A program made the translations under genes and the position numbers. The notes below the pieces were generated by a model, which had not been told where the DNA came from, did no database searches, and saw nothing but the letters and a program-made list of their open reading frames with translations. From Nephromyces sp. MM_2019 (taxonomy: Eukaryota; Apicomplexa; Aconoidasida; Nephromycida): 24,429 nt of DNA. Below, one piece after another: positions 1 through 10,928 of this stretch. Each line of letters opens with the position of its first letter. The stretch's first letter is position 1. The stretch is taken from NCBI GenBank assembly GCA_015657535.1, contig JADHZB010001278.1, positions 4,109 to 28,537 of the forward strand. Reading direction: 5' to 3'.

Positions 1-96
1 TATATATATCTATGTGTGTGGATATATATATATATCTATGTGTGTATATATATATATATCTATGTGTGTGGATATATATATATATCTATGTGTGTT
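1..96. repeat. Minisatellite of TA run plus CTATGTGTGTGG, in the second intron of the adenylosuccinate synthetase gene
   Basis: The motif CTATGTGTGT starts at 10, 36, 60 and 86, each preceded by a TA run. Spacings are 26, 24 and 26 bases, so the array is really a roughly 50-bp two-part unit. It reaches the left edge, so its full size is unknown. It lies downstream of the exon 2 donor at 148, inside an intron. Confidence 0.85.
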
Positions 97-148
97 AATG
101 TGTAGGTGTATGCATAGTAAGTGTGTGTGTATGTGGGTGTGTATTCAC

Positions 149-1023
149 CATTAAAACGAGCACATAGATTAGCATGGGGAGCTAATATATCGACCAACTT
201 CCCTTTTCCTTCATCACCAAATTGGGCCCCTAAGACTGTGATGGTCTGTTTATGTGTGTAAATAAATGATGATAATAAGATAAATAATGTGTGTGTAAAA
301 TTCATACTCAATGATTTATGTATGTGTGTAATTAATTGTTTAGTCTGATGTGTGAACATTGAGTTTTTTGTGATCTAGTTAAGGTCAATATACGTAATTG
401 AAGTGTGATTATTGGTGTGTGTGTGGAAATAATTATATATATATTGTGTGTATAAATAGATATACATAGAAAGAAAGTTATACACATACACACACAAACA
501 AATATATTTTGGTAATATAATCACCAATACATTTTCACACACATAATACAAGCAATATACAGTCATAAGAAATTATTTATAATCCCAAAAATATAATAGA
601 ATTACGCATAAGCAGGTGTTTACAAGTACACCTTTACACACCTTTGTACACACAATCATATACATATACATACACTCAGATACACACACATGCATACGTG
701 TACATACACTCAGATATACACACTCATACACATATACACATACGTACATGTATATACACACATACACACACACACACAGCATACAACACACAATACACAC
801 ACACATAGATACACACACATGCAAACATATGTATATATATATATATATACACATACACACACACACACACATAAACGTACAACACACAACACACATACAC
901 ACACATACACACACATACACACACATACACACACACACACATACACACACACACACACATACACACAAATACCTTAGTTTTGAAGTGTTCAAAGGGATTT
1001 ATTTCAGAGTTTGATGAATTCAT
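149..1023 (-). CDS. Adenylosuccinate synthetase, 5' part (exons 1-2; gene continues off left edge)
   Basis: Adenylosuccinate synthetase joins IMP and aspartate using GTP, the first step from IMP to AMP. Exon 2 (149-245) encodes TITVLGAQFGDEGKGKLVDI followed by LAPHANLCARFN. This is the family's N-terminal GDEGKGK phosphate-binding loop, leading towards the GG-NAGHT motif expected in exon 3, which lies outside the window. Exon 1 (973-1023) is a 17-codon exon, MNSSNSEINPFEHFKTK, ending in AAG|GTATTT. It joins in phase 0 to exon 2 after the acceptor AAACAG at 251-246. Exon 2 ends at 149 in phase 1 with donor GTGAAT. Intron 1 is 727 bp and full of TG/CA repeats. Reading exon 2 unspliced up to ATG 305 or 359 is possible but gives a repeat-like N-terminus. 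The Phe in GAQFGDEGKGK replaces a nearly invariant Trp. Family identity is firm; exon 1 is an inference from splice phase and length. Confidence 0.86.
660..970. repeat. CA-rich simple repeat block in intron 1 of the adenylosuccinate synthetase gene
   Basis: The plus strand is almost entirely ACAC interrupted by AT, with a TA run at 833-849. On the coding strand it reads TGTG and begins immediately after the exon 1 donor GTATTTGTGTG at 972. Long open frames here on both strands (Thr-His or Cys-Val runs) are repeat translations, not genes. Confidence 0.9.
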
Positions 1024-1080
1024 TATGTGTTTAAATGAGTGTGTTTGGCTATGAGTATGTGCGTATGTGTGTTGTGTATG

Positions 1081-1262
1081 TGTAATCATGTATGTGTGTG
1101 TGTGTATGTGTAATTATGTGTGTGTGTGTGTGTGTATGTTTGTGATTGTATGTGTGTGTGTGTGTATGTGTAATTATGTATGTGTGTGTGTGTATGTGTA
1201 ATTATGTGTGTGTGTGTGTGTATGTTTGTGATTGTATGTGTGTGTGTGTGATTGTGTGTAAG
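1081..1262. repeat. TG minisatellite with TAATTATG and TTTGTGATTG spacers
   Basis: Blocks of (TG)6-10 alternate with GTAATTATGT or GTTTGTGATTGTATG at about 30-50 bp spacing. It lies upstream of the adenylosuccinate synthetase start. Confidence 0.8.
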
Positions 1263-2139
1263 TAAATATGTGTATAAATATGAGTTTGAAAATATGCGAA
1301 TATGTAGATTTTTCAATATATAACTGTGTGTATATGTGTGTTGGTATGAGTTTGGTAAGTCTGTGCTATGATATATTTATATATATACATATACATGTTT
1401 GTGTGTGTATAGTAGGGATATATGTTGTTATGTGTATAGTATTTATATTATTTATGTGTGTATAGTAGGTGTAGAAGTCTATGTAGATATACGGTATGAT
1501 TATGTGTATGTGTATTGTTATATGTGTGTGTGTGTATGATTATATGTATTTGTATTGTTATATATGTGTATGTGTATAGTTATATATGTGTGTGTGTATG
1601 GCTATATGTGGGTGTATAGATATATGTTTAGGTATCTAATTAGGGGAAAAAGGTATAGCACTATGTAGATTAGTTGACGCTGTGTGTACATAGATTGGTA
1701 TGTGTGTGTAGTTTTAGCTAGAGTTATAAATGTTATGTCTAGTTGTGTGTGTGTGATTGTGTGTTCTAGCTAGTATGGGGAGTGTGTGATTTGTTTGTGT
1801 GTGTGTAAAACAATTTCAATTAAATGTGTTTATTTTTATAAATATTCATATATGTGGCTTGTGTGTGTGTAATATTTGAAAGTCTTTGCTTATTCGTTTA
1901 TATCTGAGTGTGAATAAGTGTGTGTACCTGTATGTGACTGTGTCTGTGTCTGTATGTGATTATATCTGTATGTGTGTGTGGCTGTGTTTGTGTATATTTG
2001 TATGTTCGAGTGTGTGCGCGCGTGTGGAATGTGTGTGCATGTGTGTGTGTGTGTGTATATGTGTGTGTGAAATAAATAATATATATATATATATATATAT
2101 ATCATGTGCGTGTAAAAACAAAATAAATCAAAAAATATA

Positions 2140-2144
2140 TATAA

Positions 2145-2175
<31 letters not shown>

Positions 2176-2230
2176 GTGTGTGTGTATGTGTGTGTGTGTG
2201 TGTATGTATGTGTGTGTGTGTGTGTGAATT

Positions 2231-2261
<31 letters not shown>

Positions 2262-2420
2262 TTGTGTGTGAATTTGTGTGTGTGTGTGTGTATATTTGTG
2301 TGTGAATTTGTGTGTGTGTGTGTGTGTGCGTGTTTGTATGTGTGTCTGTGTGTAACTGTGTTTGTGTGTGATGTGTGCGAGTCTGTATTTGTGTGTAGAG
2401 TATGTGTGTGTTGTATTAGT
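2140..2420. repeat. TG microsatellite and TG/AATT minisatellite
   Basis: Long (TG)n runs are separated by GAATTTGTG and TATATTTGTG spacers. It is preceded by a TA run at 2080-2102. Confidence 0.9.
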
Positions 2421-2949
2421 AAGTATATTTATATATATATAAATAATATATCTATATATAAGTTTATATGTTTGATTGTATGTGAGTGTGCTTGGGTAGA
2501 TATGGGTAGCAGGGTGCGTGTGTGTGGCAATTATTAATAAATTTATTATGAAAAATTAATGATATTAATTTATATATATATATATATATGTGTGTGCATT
2601 ATATATATGTGTGAGTATATATTTACACAATATAGGTGTTTGAGTAAGCTAAACATTGTTAGCTTAATTGAAACGATTTCGCCTTTATTTTTTAATATAT
2701 TATTTACACGCTAAAAATTTTTTTATATTTACTGCGCGCACGTGTGCTGAAATTAGTATTTATGTTTATGTGTAAATTAATAAGTGTGTATGTGTGTAAA
2801 AAATTTGAAGCACTCAAGTTTTAACACATTCACACACAGATCAAAAAAGTAAAGTATGATAATACACACCTCACCTAATTGTCTAAAATTCTTGAAACAA
2901 ACAAATTTAGACAAACGCACATTATTTGGGTTTATTAAAATTTCTTATG

Positions 2950-3250
2950 AACTTTTCACACACACACAAACACACAAATTCACACACAAATATACACACA
3001 CACACACAAATTCACACACAAATATACACACACACACACAAATTCACACACAAATATACACACACACACACACACACAAATTCACACACAAATATACACA
3101 CACACACACACACACAAATTCACACACAAATATATACACACACACACACACACACAAATTCACACACAAATATACACACACACACACACACACCAAAATA
3201 TTCACACACAAATATACACACACACACATACACACACATACATATACAAA
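2950..3250. repeat. CA minisatellite with AAATTCACACACAAATATACA core
   Basis: The core AAATTCAC recurs at about 2976, 3008, 3040, 3078 and 3116 and onward, at 32 to about 40 bp spacing. The spacing grows with the length of the intervening (CA)n. It is close to the reverse complement of the TG/GAATTTGTG array at 2220-2320. Confidence 0.85.
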
Positions 3251-3379
3251 TACTACACTGGCTACAGTAGTGCTAATACACACATTATAAAATATACACA
3301 AATTACACACATACATATATTATACACAGATTACACACATATACATATGTTATCCACATATTACAAACACACACAGATT

Positions 3380-3530
3380 TTACACACACTCATTTAACAA
3401 AAACACATTATACGCACACTCATTTAACAAACACACGTTACACGCACACTCATTTAACAAACACATTATACACACACTAATTTAACAAACACACATTATA
3501 CACACTCATTAAATAAACACACATTAAACA
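3380..3530. repeat. About 30-bp minisatellite (CACTCATTTAACAAACACA core)
   Basis: CATTTAACAA begins at 3391, 3421 and 3451, an exact 30-bp period. Two diverged copies follow near 3480 and 3507. Confidence 0.85.
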
Positions 3531-3861
3531 AGCACACATCACACACACATGCACTGCACATACATACACTCTATACACACTCACAATACATATACACTCT
3601 ATACACACTCACAACACAAACACAAACATTCTATACACACTCACTACACATACACGTACAATTTACACAAACACATAATTTCAGTAAAATATTAGGTTTT
3701 AATTTATATATACACACACGAGTGAGTTAAATAATTTCAAAAAAAGTTAAAAATAAATGTGTGGGTCGAAGTGTGTGTGAATAAAATGTGTAAAATTACT
3801 AGTGTACGTATTTAACTTGAGAAATATATTTTGTGTGTATATTTTGTCTGTGTTGATATAT

Positions 3862-3894
<33 letters not shown>

Positions 3895-4036
3895 AGATAG
3901 GTTTTGTGAGCATGTATATATGTTTTGTGTTTGTGTATATATGATTTGTGTGTGCTCGTATATGTTTTGTGTTTGTGTGTATATGTTTGTGTTTGTGTGT
4001 ATATGTTTTGTGTGTATGCGTATGTGATATGTGTGT

Positions 4037-4155
4037 GTAAGTATATATTTTAAGCGTGTGTGTAAGTATATATTTTAAGCGTGTGTAAGTATATATTTTA
4101 AGCGTGTGTGTAAGTATATATTTTAAGCGTGTGTAAGTATATATTTTAAGTGTGT
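4037..4155. repeat. Alternating 25/23-bp minisatellite containing GTAAGTATAT
   Basis: GTAAGTATATATTTTAAGC starts at 4037, 4062, 4085, 4110 and 4133, with spacings 25, 23, 25 and 23. This gives a 48-bp higher-order unit. It lies just past the Rab5 stop, in its 3' flank. Confidence 0.9.
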
Positions 4156-4197
4156 GTGTGTTTGAATATATCGAGTGTGTGTAAATCTTTGTTCAAA

Positions 4198-4806
4198 TTA
4201 AAAATAGCCACATGCACAAGAGCTTAATGCTGATCCATTTGTGGGTTTAGATACCTAATTTACACACACATATGAAAATGTGTAATTTTTTATTTGGCAA
4301 TGTTATATCTTAATAAGTTGGCTATAATATACCTCAATTTACAAACACACACATAAACGCACACACACACAAACACACACATAAACGCACACACACACAA
4401 ACACACACATAAACGCACACACACACAAACACACACATAAACGCACACACACACAAAAACACACACATGCACGCACACACACACATACACGCACATACAC
4501 GCACACACACACAAACACGCACACACACACAAACACGCACATACACGCACACACACACAAATACACACACACACACACATACACGCACACACACACAAAT
4601 ACACACATACACGCACACACACACAAACACGCACACACACACACAAACACACACATACACGCACACACACACACAAACACACATATACACGCATACACAC
4701 ACATATATATATATAATAAATAAAATTACACATCTTACCGTAATGCCTCGTTTGCTATCTTGTTCCTTGTCTTGCTTTGGTATTTTGACAGCTATACACA
4801 CCAAAA

Positions 4807-4842
<36 letters not shown>

Positions 4843-5445
4843 TGTGTGTGTTTGTATGTGTATATAATTATTGTGAGTATGTTGTGCATTTTTGTATTGT
4901 GTATATGTATCTGTATATTATAATGTGTGTGTGTATATTACAAATATTATAATGCGTGTGCGTATATACCAATATTATGATGCATGTGTGTATATAGGAA
5001 TAATATAATGCATGTATGTATATACCAAAATCATAATGTGTATAAAATGTGTATGTTTATATCAAATAAATCCACAGAAATAAATTAATTTTACACACCA
5101 ATTTCATGAAATAATTCGACCACATTATGGCCCGTTTTGGCAGAGGTCTCCATAAAAATGAGGCCATTTTCCTTAGCATATTCACGTGCCATCTAAAAAT
5201 AAAAGTACACACATAAACATATATATATATATGTATATAATTTTACACACACACACATACACATATACAATATATATATACAAATTTGCATACACCTATT
5301 ACCTCTGTTTCAACTTGTCGTTCTGCATCTAAATCATCCTTAGTACCAGCCAAAGCTGAAAAAAATAAAATTGTTTTGAGTGTGTAAAATGAATTTTGTT
5401 ACTTTAAAAAAATATAATACATATACATACACATGTGTATATAAA

Positions 5446-5478
<33 letters not shown>

Positions 5479-7268
5479 GCTTCTATATACCTATACAACA
5501 CAATTACACACTTGCCCATACACACACACGCACACATACACCATACACACAATTACACACACACACATACACCATACACACAATTACACACACACACATA
5601 CACTATACACACAATTACACACACACACATACACCATACACACAATTACACACATACACGATACACACAATTACACACACACACAATTACACACACAGAC
5701 AATTACACACATACGCCACACACACAATTACACAGATAAACCATACACACAATTACACACACACACAATTACACACATACACCATACACACAATTACACA
5801 CATACACCACACACACAATTACACACACAGACAATTACACACACAGACAATTACACACATACATCATACACACAATTACACACACAGACAATTACACACA
5901 TACACCACACACACAATTACATACACGCACAATTACACACACACAATTACACACACACACATACACACACACATACACACACATACACCACACACACAAT
6001 TACACACACGCACAATTACACACATATACCACACACACAATTACAAAAATACACCACACACACAATACATACACACACAATACATAAACACACAATACAT
6101 ACACACACAATACATACACACACAATACATACACACACAATACATACACACACTATACACACCTAGTACAATATCTGGGTTTTGTACTGCATAGAGTTCA
6201 CTAATCCAACTCTTTGATTTATCGAATGAATCTCTACTTGTTATATCATACACAATAATAGCTGCTGCAGCTCCCCTATATAAATTTTACACACACACAC
6301 ATAATAAATACACATTTTAATGTGCAAATATGTTGTATAAATGTGGTGGAAGTGTGTGTGTGTGTGTGTAGGTGTGTATAGGGTATGTGTATGTGTGTGT
6401 GTTTGAACGTGTGTGTAGGTGTGTATAGGGTATGTGTATGTGTATGTGTGTGTGTTTGAACGTGTGTGTAGGTGTGTATAGGGTATGTGTATGTGTATGT
6501 GTGTGTGTTTGAACGTGTGTGTAGGTGTGTATAGGGTATGTGTATGTGTGTGTGTTTGAACGTGTGTTTGTGTGTATTCATTAATATCATGTAAATTAAA
6601 CTCAGACAATATAATAATAAGTTATATATATATATATATATTTCACTTACCGATAATACAATGGGGCTAATGTACGATACCTTTCTTGCCTGTAATGGGT
6701 ATATATTGTATATATATATATATATTTATATATATTTATCAGCACACATAAATGAGTAAATAATTATATCATGGAAATCAAATCATCTTACACACATAAC
6801 TTATCTTGACTATATATTTCATTCATATATATACACATAACTCGTTACACACACACATATTATAAATGATTATAAGATGTGTGAACTTACCCAGCTGTGT
6901 CCCATATTTCAAATTTTACAACGGAATCATCCAAATTGACAGATTGTGTGGTAAATGCAGCTGTTTGCGTTTAAATTAGTTATTAAATAATAAAATTAGT
7001 ACATAAGCACACACATCTTATATACGCAATTTGTACACTTTATGCACACAACTTCTATACACATATTCCACACACAAAATATACATACTTCACTCATTCT
7101 ACACACAAAGTTTGCATTACATACATAAAATGTACACACACAGCACACACATTAAACACATATACTACACACAAATACAGCACACACAATAAACTCATAT
7201 ACTACACACAAACATAGCACACACACCCAACAGACACCCAACACACACTTAACACCCCCAACACCCCC

Positions 7269-7307
<39 letters not shown>

Positions 7308-7536
7308 CTCCAATAGTTGTCTCTTGCCTCTCTGGGAATTCCCCTTTAGCAAATTTAATTACGAGGCAACTTTTGCCTACGGACGTTTGCCCAAGGAGAA
7401 CAAGTTTAAATTGATAAGTTTTCGTTGTTTCGGACTGTGTGTGTGTTAAGTCAGATGTGTCAGTGTTATATTGTGTGTTGAAGGCTGTTCTGTGTGTAGG
7501 TAGGCCACCTCGTTGGGTGGTTTGTGGGGTTGACAT
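4198..7536 (-). CDS. RAB5: Rab5 small GTPase, 8 exons, 235 aa
   Basis: Rab5 switches between GDP and GTP to direct early endosome fusion and endocytic traffic. Exons (minus strand): 7308-7536, 6891-6960, 6651-6689, 6163-6275, 5303-5355, 5099-5192, 4739-4791, 4198-4254. They total 708 nt and every junction keeps phase. Visible motifs: P-loop GQTSVGKS (49-56); switch I TTIGAAF (73-79); WDTAGQE (96-102); [13 protein letters not shown] (113-125), typical of Rab5; TKDD (155-158) at the NKxD position; ETSAK (183-187). The C-terminus CACGYF has a CxC pair suited to geranylgeranylation, which would anchor it in endosomal membrane. The first 40 residues are a Ser/Thr/Gln-rich extension beyond the usual Rab N-terminus. 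ATG 7536 is the only in-frame start before the G domain. Introns are 110 to 807 bp and carry the repeats listed separately. Rab5 identity is strong; which paralogue is unknown. Confidence 0.94.
4330..4710. repeat. CA minisatellite (ACACATAAACGCACACACAC units) in Rab5 intron 7
   Basis: Units of ACAAACACACACATAAACGC-type sequence repeat at about 34-36 bp from 4340, then grade into CACGCACA variants. It fills most of the 484-bp intron between exons 7 and 8. Confidence 0.9.
5515..6160. repeat. CA minisatellite (ACACAATTACACACA with CATACACCA) in Rab5 intron 4
   Basis: AATTACACACA recurs at roughly 15-40 bp for over 600 bp, mixed with ATACACCA and ACAGACAATT variants. It ends in an AATACATACACACAC array (6060-6150). 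It accounts for the size of the 807-bp intron, the largest in this gene. Confidence 0.9.
6345..6575. repeat. 53-bp minisatellite in Rab5 intron 3
   Basis: TTTGAACGTG begins at 6402, 6455, 6508 and 6555, spacings 53, 53 and 47. Copies also share TAGGTGTGTATAGGGTATG and appear nearly identical. The 47-bp interval lacks one TGTATG hexamer. Confidence 0.9.
7260..7303. repeat. CA microsatellite abutting the Rab5 exon 1 donor
   Basis: An uninterrupted (CA)n run on the plus strand reads TGTGTG on the coding strand, directly after the donor GTATG (7307-7303). Confidence 0.9.
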
Positions 7537-7560
7537 GTGTGTGTGTGTAGGGTGTGTGTG

Positions 7561-7586
7561 TGGGGAGGAGGGGGAGGTGGGGGGGT
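7561..7586. promoter_or_regulatory. G-rich (coding strand C-rich) tract just upstream of the Rab5 start
   Basis: The plus strand has GGGGAGGAGGGGGAGG then TGGGGGGG about 26-50 bp before the ATG, so the coding strand is C-rich there. It lies in the likely 5' UTR or promoter and is rich enough in G runs to allow a quadruplex on the template strand. A regulatory role is inference from position only. Confidence 0.3.
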
Positions 7587-8075
7587 GCTGATTATAAGTC
7601 TGATTATTTTTATATGTATATATAGTGTGTTTGTGTAGGTGTGTTTATGTTTGTGTGTGTTTATGTATGTGTGTGTGAGTTATATAGAGGTCATTTAGTT
7701 CAAGGAGCAGCATGTGTGTGTGTATATATGATGAGCTTCATAAATATGGATGATGGGAAATTTATGTAATATAAAACGTATATGTGTGTATTCCTATATA
7801 TGAATATAATGTCTAAATGTTTTGAGTAAATATATATATATGTGTGTATTGTGATTGTAGATATTATTATGTATGTGTGTAGGTATATTACTTAAAATGA
7901 GTAGAGTCTAGGAATTGAAATAAGGATTGATTGTGTTTGAGGAATTAATAAATTTTTTTTTGTACACCACACAATTTGGTATATATATATATGTGTGCAT
8001 GTATGTGTATGTCTGTATACTTGATGAAATATTTCAAGTGTCTAATTTTGGAAAAGAGGGTTGAAATGTGTAAAT

Positions 8076-8106
<31 letters not shown>

Positions 8107-8859
8107 ATATATGTCTAATGGTATAAAATTGAACTAGATTTGTGTGTGATGTATTTGATTATGAGTATAGGGTGAACTCTAAGCATGCCATATATATATC
8201 TGTGTGTGTGTGTGCAAAAATGGGTATATATAGTATATATGTCGATGTGTGTGTGTTGATAGAGATATATATGACAAGAGGCTGGGATTGTGTGTGTGGC
8301 TCAATCATAGATATATATATATATATATATATATATGAATGCATGTGTGTGTATGTGTCTATGTATGTGTATGTTTATATGTATATATATAGATTATATG
8401 TGTAAGTTAAATATATGCATATATATGTATATATTTTGTTTTAATAGGTACGTGTATGTGTGAATTAAAACATTATTATTTTTAGAATAACTAATTTAGC
8501 TCTATTAATTATTTAACTTATCTAGTTGAAAGATATATATATATATATATAGTATATAATGAGTATTAACTAATATATGTGTATATAGAACTATAATTTA
8601 AAAATTTATGTAATAGAATGCATTATAATTTCATTAATTTATATTGCAAGTTGTTATATATAAGACTCATTTTACACACTTAATTTATAAATATTTAAAG
8701 TTACACATTTTTACAACATTTACCTATAGCTTAATATGTTAATCACACACGCACGCACACACACGATGTACAATCATTTGTATTAATTCATGCACAAACA
8801 GACCACACATAAATGATAATAATAGAAATATATAATTACATTTACATATACATACATAT

Positions 8860-9165
8860 ACATACATACACACACATGTACATACATACACATACATGTA
8901 CGTACATACACACACATGTACATACATACACACACATGTACATACATACACACACATGTACATACATATACACACATGTACATACATATACACACATGTA
9001 CATACATACACACACATGTACATACATACACATACATTTACATACATATACACACATATGCATACATATACACACATGTACATACATACACACACATGTA
9101 CATACATATACACACATATGCATACATATACACACATATGCATACATATACACACATATAGATTA
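8860..9165. repeat. 20-bp minisatellite (CATACATACACACACATGTA)
   Basis: Fourteen or more tandem 20-bp units run in exact register, with variants ATATAC for ATACAC and CATATG for CATGTA. The 20-base unit and its TA/CA variants explain all overlapping open frames here. Confidence 0.93.
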
Positions 9166-9429
9166 TATATAAATACACTTAACAGATATAGATATTCCAA
9201 TACATATACATTTACACATGAATACAAACATACATATACATATACATGTACATACACGAAAACAAGCATAATACACACACACATATATATATATATAATA
9301 TACGTTGAATAATATAAATTTGAACACATTTTTGGTCAAAGTGTATTGAATAGATAAAATTAATTTAAAAGTAATTCTGAATAAAAGTGTTATTGGAAAG
9401 TATATTTGTCTGTGTGTATGTATAGGAAC

Positions 9430-9460
9430 AAGTGTATGTATGTATATATGTATGTATGTA

Positions 9461-9500
<40 letters not shown>
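9430..9500. repeat. GTAT then TG microsatellite
   Basis: (GTAT)n from about 9433 passes into an uninterrupted (TG)n run ending near 9500. It lies about 150 bp past the PCIF1-like stop codon. Confidence 0.9.
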
Positions 9501-9501
<1 letters not shown>

Positions 9502-9648
9502 GTATTGGTACAAGTATTTTGTAAATATGTGTGTGATGGTGTAATAGTGTGTATGGATGTAATTGTGATTGTGTAAATATAATTGTGTGTTTATAATTGT
9601 GTTTGTATATATAATTATGTGTGTGTGTGTATTTAAAAATGAAATCAA

Positions 9649-10135
9649 TTAAGAGGAAACATTTAACCAAGTTTGTTCAATTGTTTTCATTAGTGTGTGT
9701 GTAAATGGCCACTTTTTACGGCCTTGAAAATTTTGTAATAAAACTAATCTGTTTGGATTTCTTGGCCTAAATTCTGTTAATTTTGAACTGAAATAACAAA
9801 CACAATAAATATAATACTATATCATTTTACATATATATATATATGTATTATACACACACATGTCCAAACAAATGCATATACATCCATACACATAAATATT
9901 TATACATATATATACACACACTCTTGCATATATACAATCAAATACTCATATTTACACACACACAATCTATTCCACGCACACACACATAAACGTTTACATA
10001 CAAGCACACACACACAACTACACACACACACACACAACTACACACACACACACAACTACACACACACACAAACAACTACACACACACACACACAACTACA
10101 CACACACACACAACTACACACACACACACACACAA

Positions 10136-10177
<42 letters not shown>

Positions 10178-10885
10178 CGTATGTGGTCATAGGCCCCACT
10201 AGTGAAATAGTGAACTTTGGGGGGAACAGCAAACGTTCTACACACAAATTTATTATCCAAAAATTTTCTAAGAAATGCACACGCAGAGTTATCCCAATCC
10301 GGCATGATAACAACAAATGAAAGGGGCTGATTTGATTTGTTTAAAAACTACAGAAATAAATTGTGTTTATATATGTAAATGTGTGTGTGTCTGTGTGTGT
10401 AAAGAGGTGTCTGTGTGTGTGTGTAATAAGAGGTGTGTGTGTATATGTGTGTGTGTGTATGTGTAAAGTTGTGGGTCTGTGTGTGTGTGTGTATGTATGT
10501 ATGCATGTGTGTGTGTGTGTGTAAAAGTATATAATTAAAAAAAATATGTGTGTGTACGTACATTGATGATACGATCAGCAGTTTCTGACATGGTAAATTC
10601 ATCATAGGGTGGGTTGACTTCATAAGATCCCTCTCTAATTTCTACACTCGTGTCAAAAAAACTTCCTAAAAATATGTGTGTGTATGGTTATTTGTGTGTG
10701 TATAGAATATATAAAATAAGTTCTAGATTAACATTTAATATATGTTTGTTAAAGAGGCTCTAAATAGATGTGCCTATCTATACGTAACTGCACACATGGT
10801 TAGATGCGTATAATTCAAATATAAATAATATAGACATATAGACATATCCAATAAAATGATCAATTACACACACACATACACACGG

Positions 10886-10928
<43 letters not shown>

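Larger units (their letters stand above)
1024..4197. other. Intergenic repeat-rich gap between the Rab5 stop and the adenylosuccinate synthetase start
   Basis: About 3.2 kb without a supported gene. In order it holds: TG arrays with TAATTATGTG spacers (1081-1260); TG and TA mixed sequence; a short non-repeat island (1640-1760); a TG array (2147-2420); an AT-rich island with GCGCGCAC (2640-2770); CA minisatellites (2950-3250 and 3380-3530); CA-rich sequence; and TG minisatellites (4037-4155). Plus 2856-2950 and minus 1720-1605 have short protein-like open stretches without a start, homologue or partner exon. I leave both uncalled. Confidence 0.8.
7537..9648. other. Intergenic gap between the PCIF1-like stop and the Rab5 start
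   Basis: About 2.1 kb with no supported gene. It holds the G-rich tract next to Rab5 (7561-7586), then TG/TA mixed sequence with TA runs at about 8079-8098 and 8311-8336. An AT-rich non-repeat island follows (8440-8740), then the 20-bp CA minisatellite (8860-9165) and a TG microsatellite (9464-9500). Open frames through the minisatellite on both strands are repeat translations. Confidence 0.8.

Noticed and set aside
573..1089. Long open frames on both strands made of Thr-His or Cys-Val runs
   Set aside because: They are translations of (CA)n/(TG)n, have no start context or family motif, and overlap intron 1 of adenylosuccinate synthetase. Only the 17-codon island at 973-1023 is kept.
1605..1720. 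Minus-strand open stretch ending in a stop near 1605
   Set aside because: Composition is ordinary for the AT/CA-rich background and no upstream exon could be matched.
2856..2950. Plus-strand protein-like stretch (SPNCLKFLKQTNLDKRTLFG)
   Set aside because: It has no splice partner in phase, runs into a CA array, and has no recognisable homologue.
4290..4952. Overlapping open frames of 120-160 aa across the CA array
   Set aside because: Repeat translation; the array is Rab5 intron 7 and the only coding part is 4739-4791.
5477..6166. 229-aa plus-strand frame rich in Thr, His, Asn and Tyr
   Set aside because: It is the ACACAATTACACAC minisatellite within Rab5 intron 4; no unique sequence.
8739..9329. 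196-aa minus and 138-aa plus frames
   Set aside because: Both arise from the 20-bp minisatellite, open in several frames at once.
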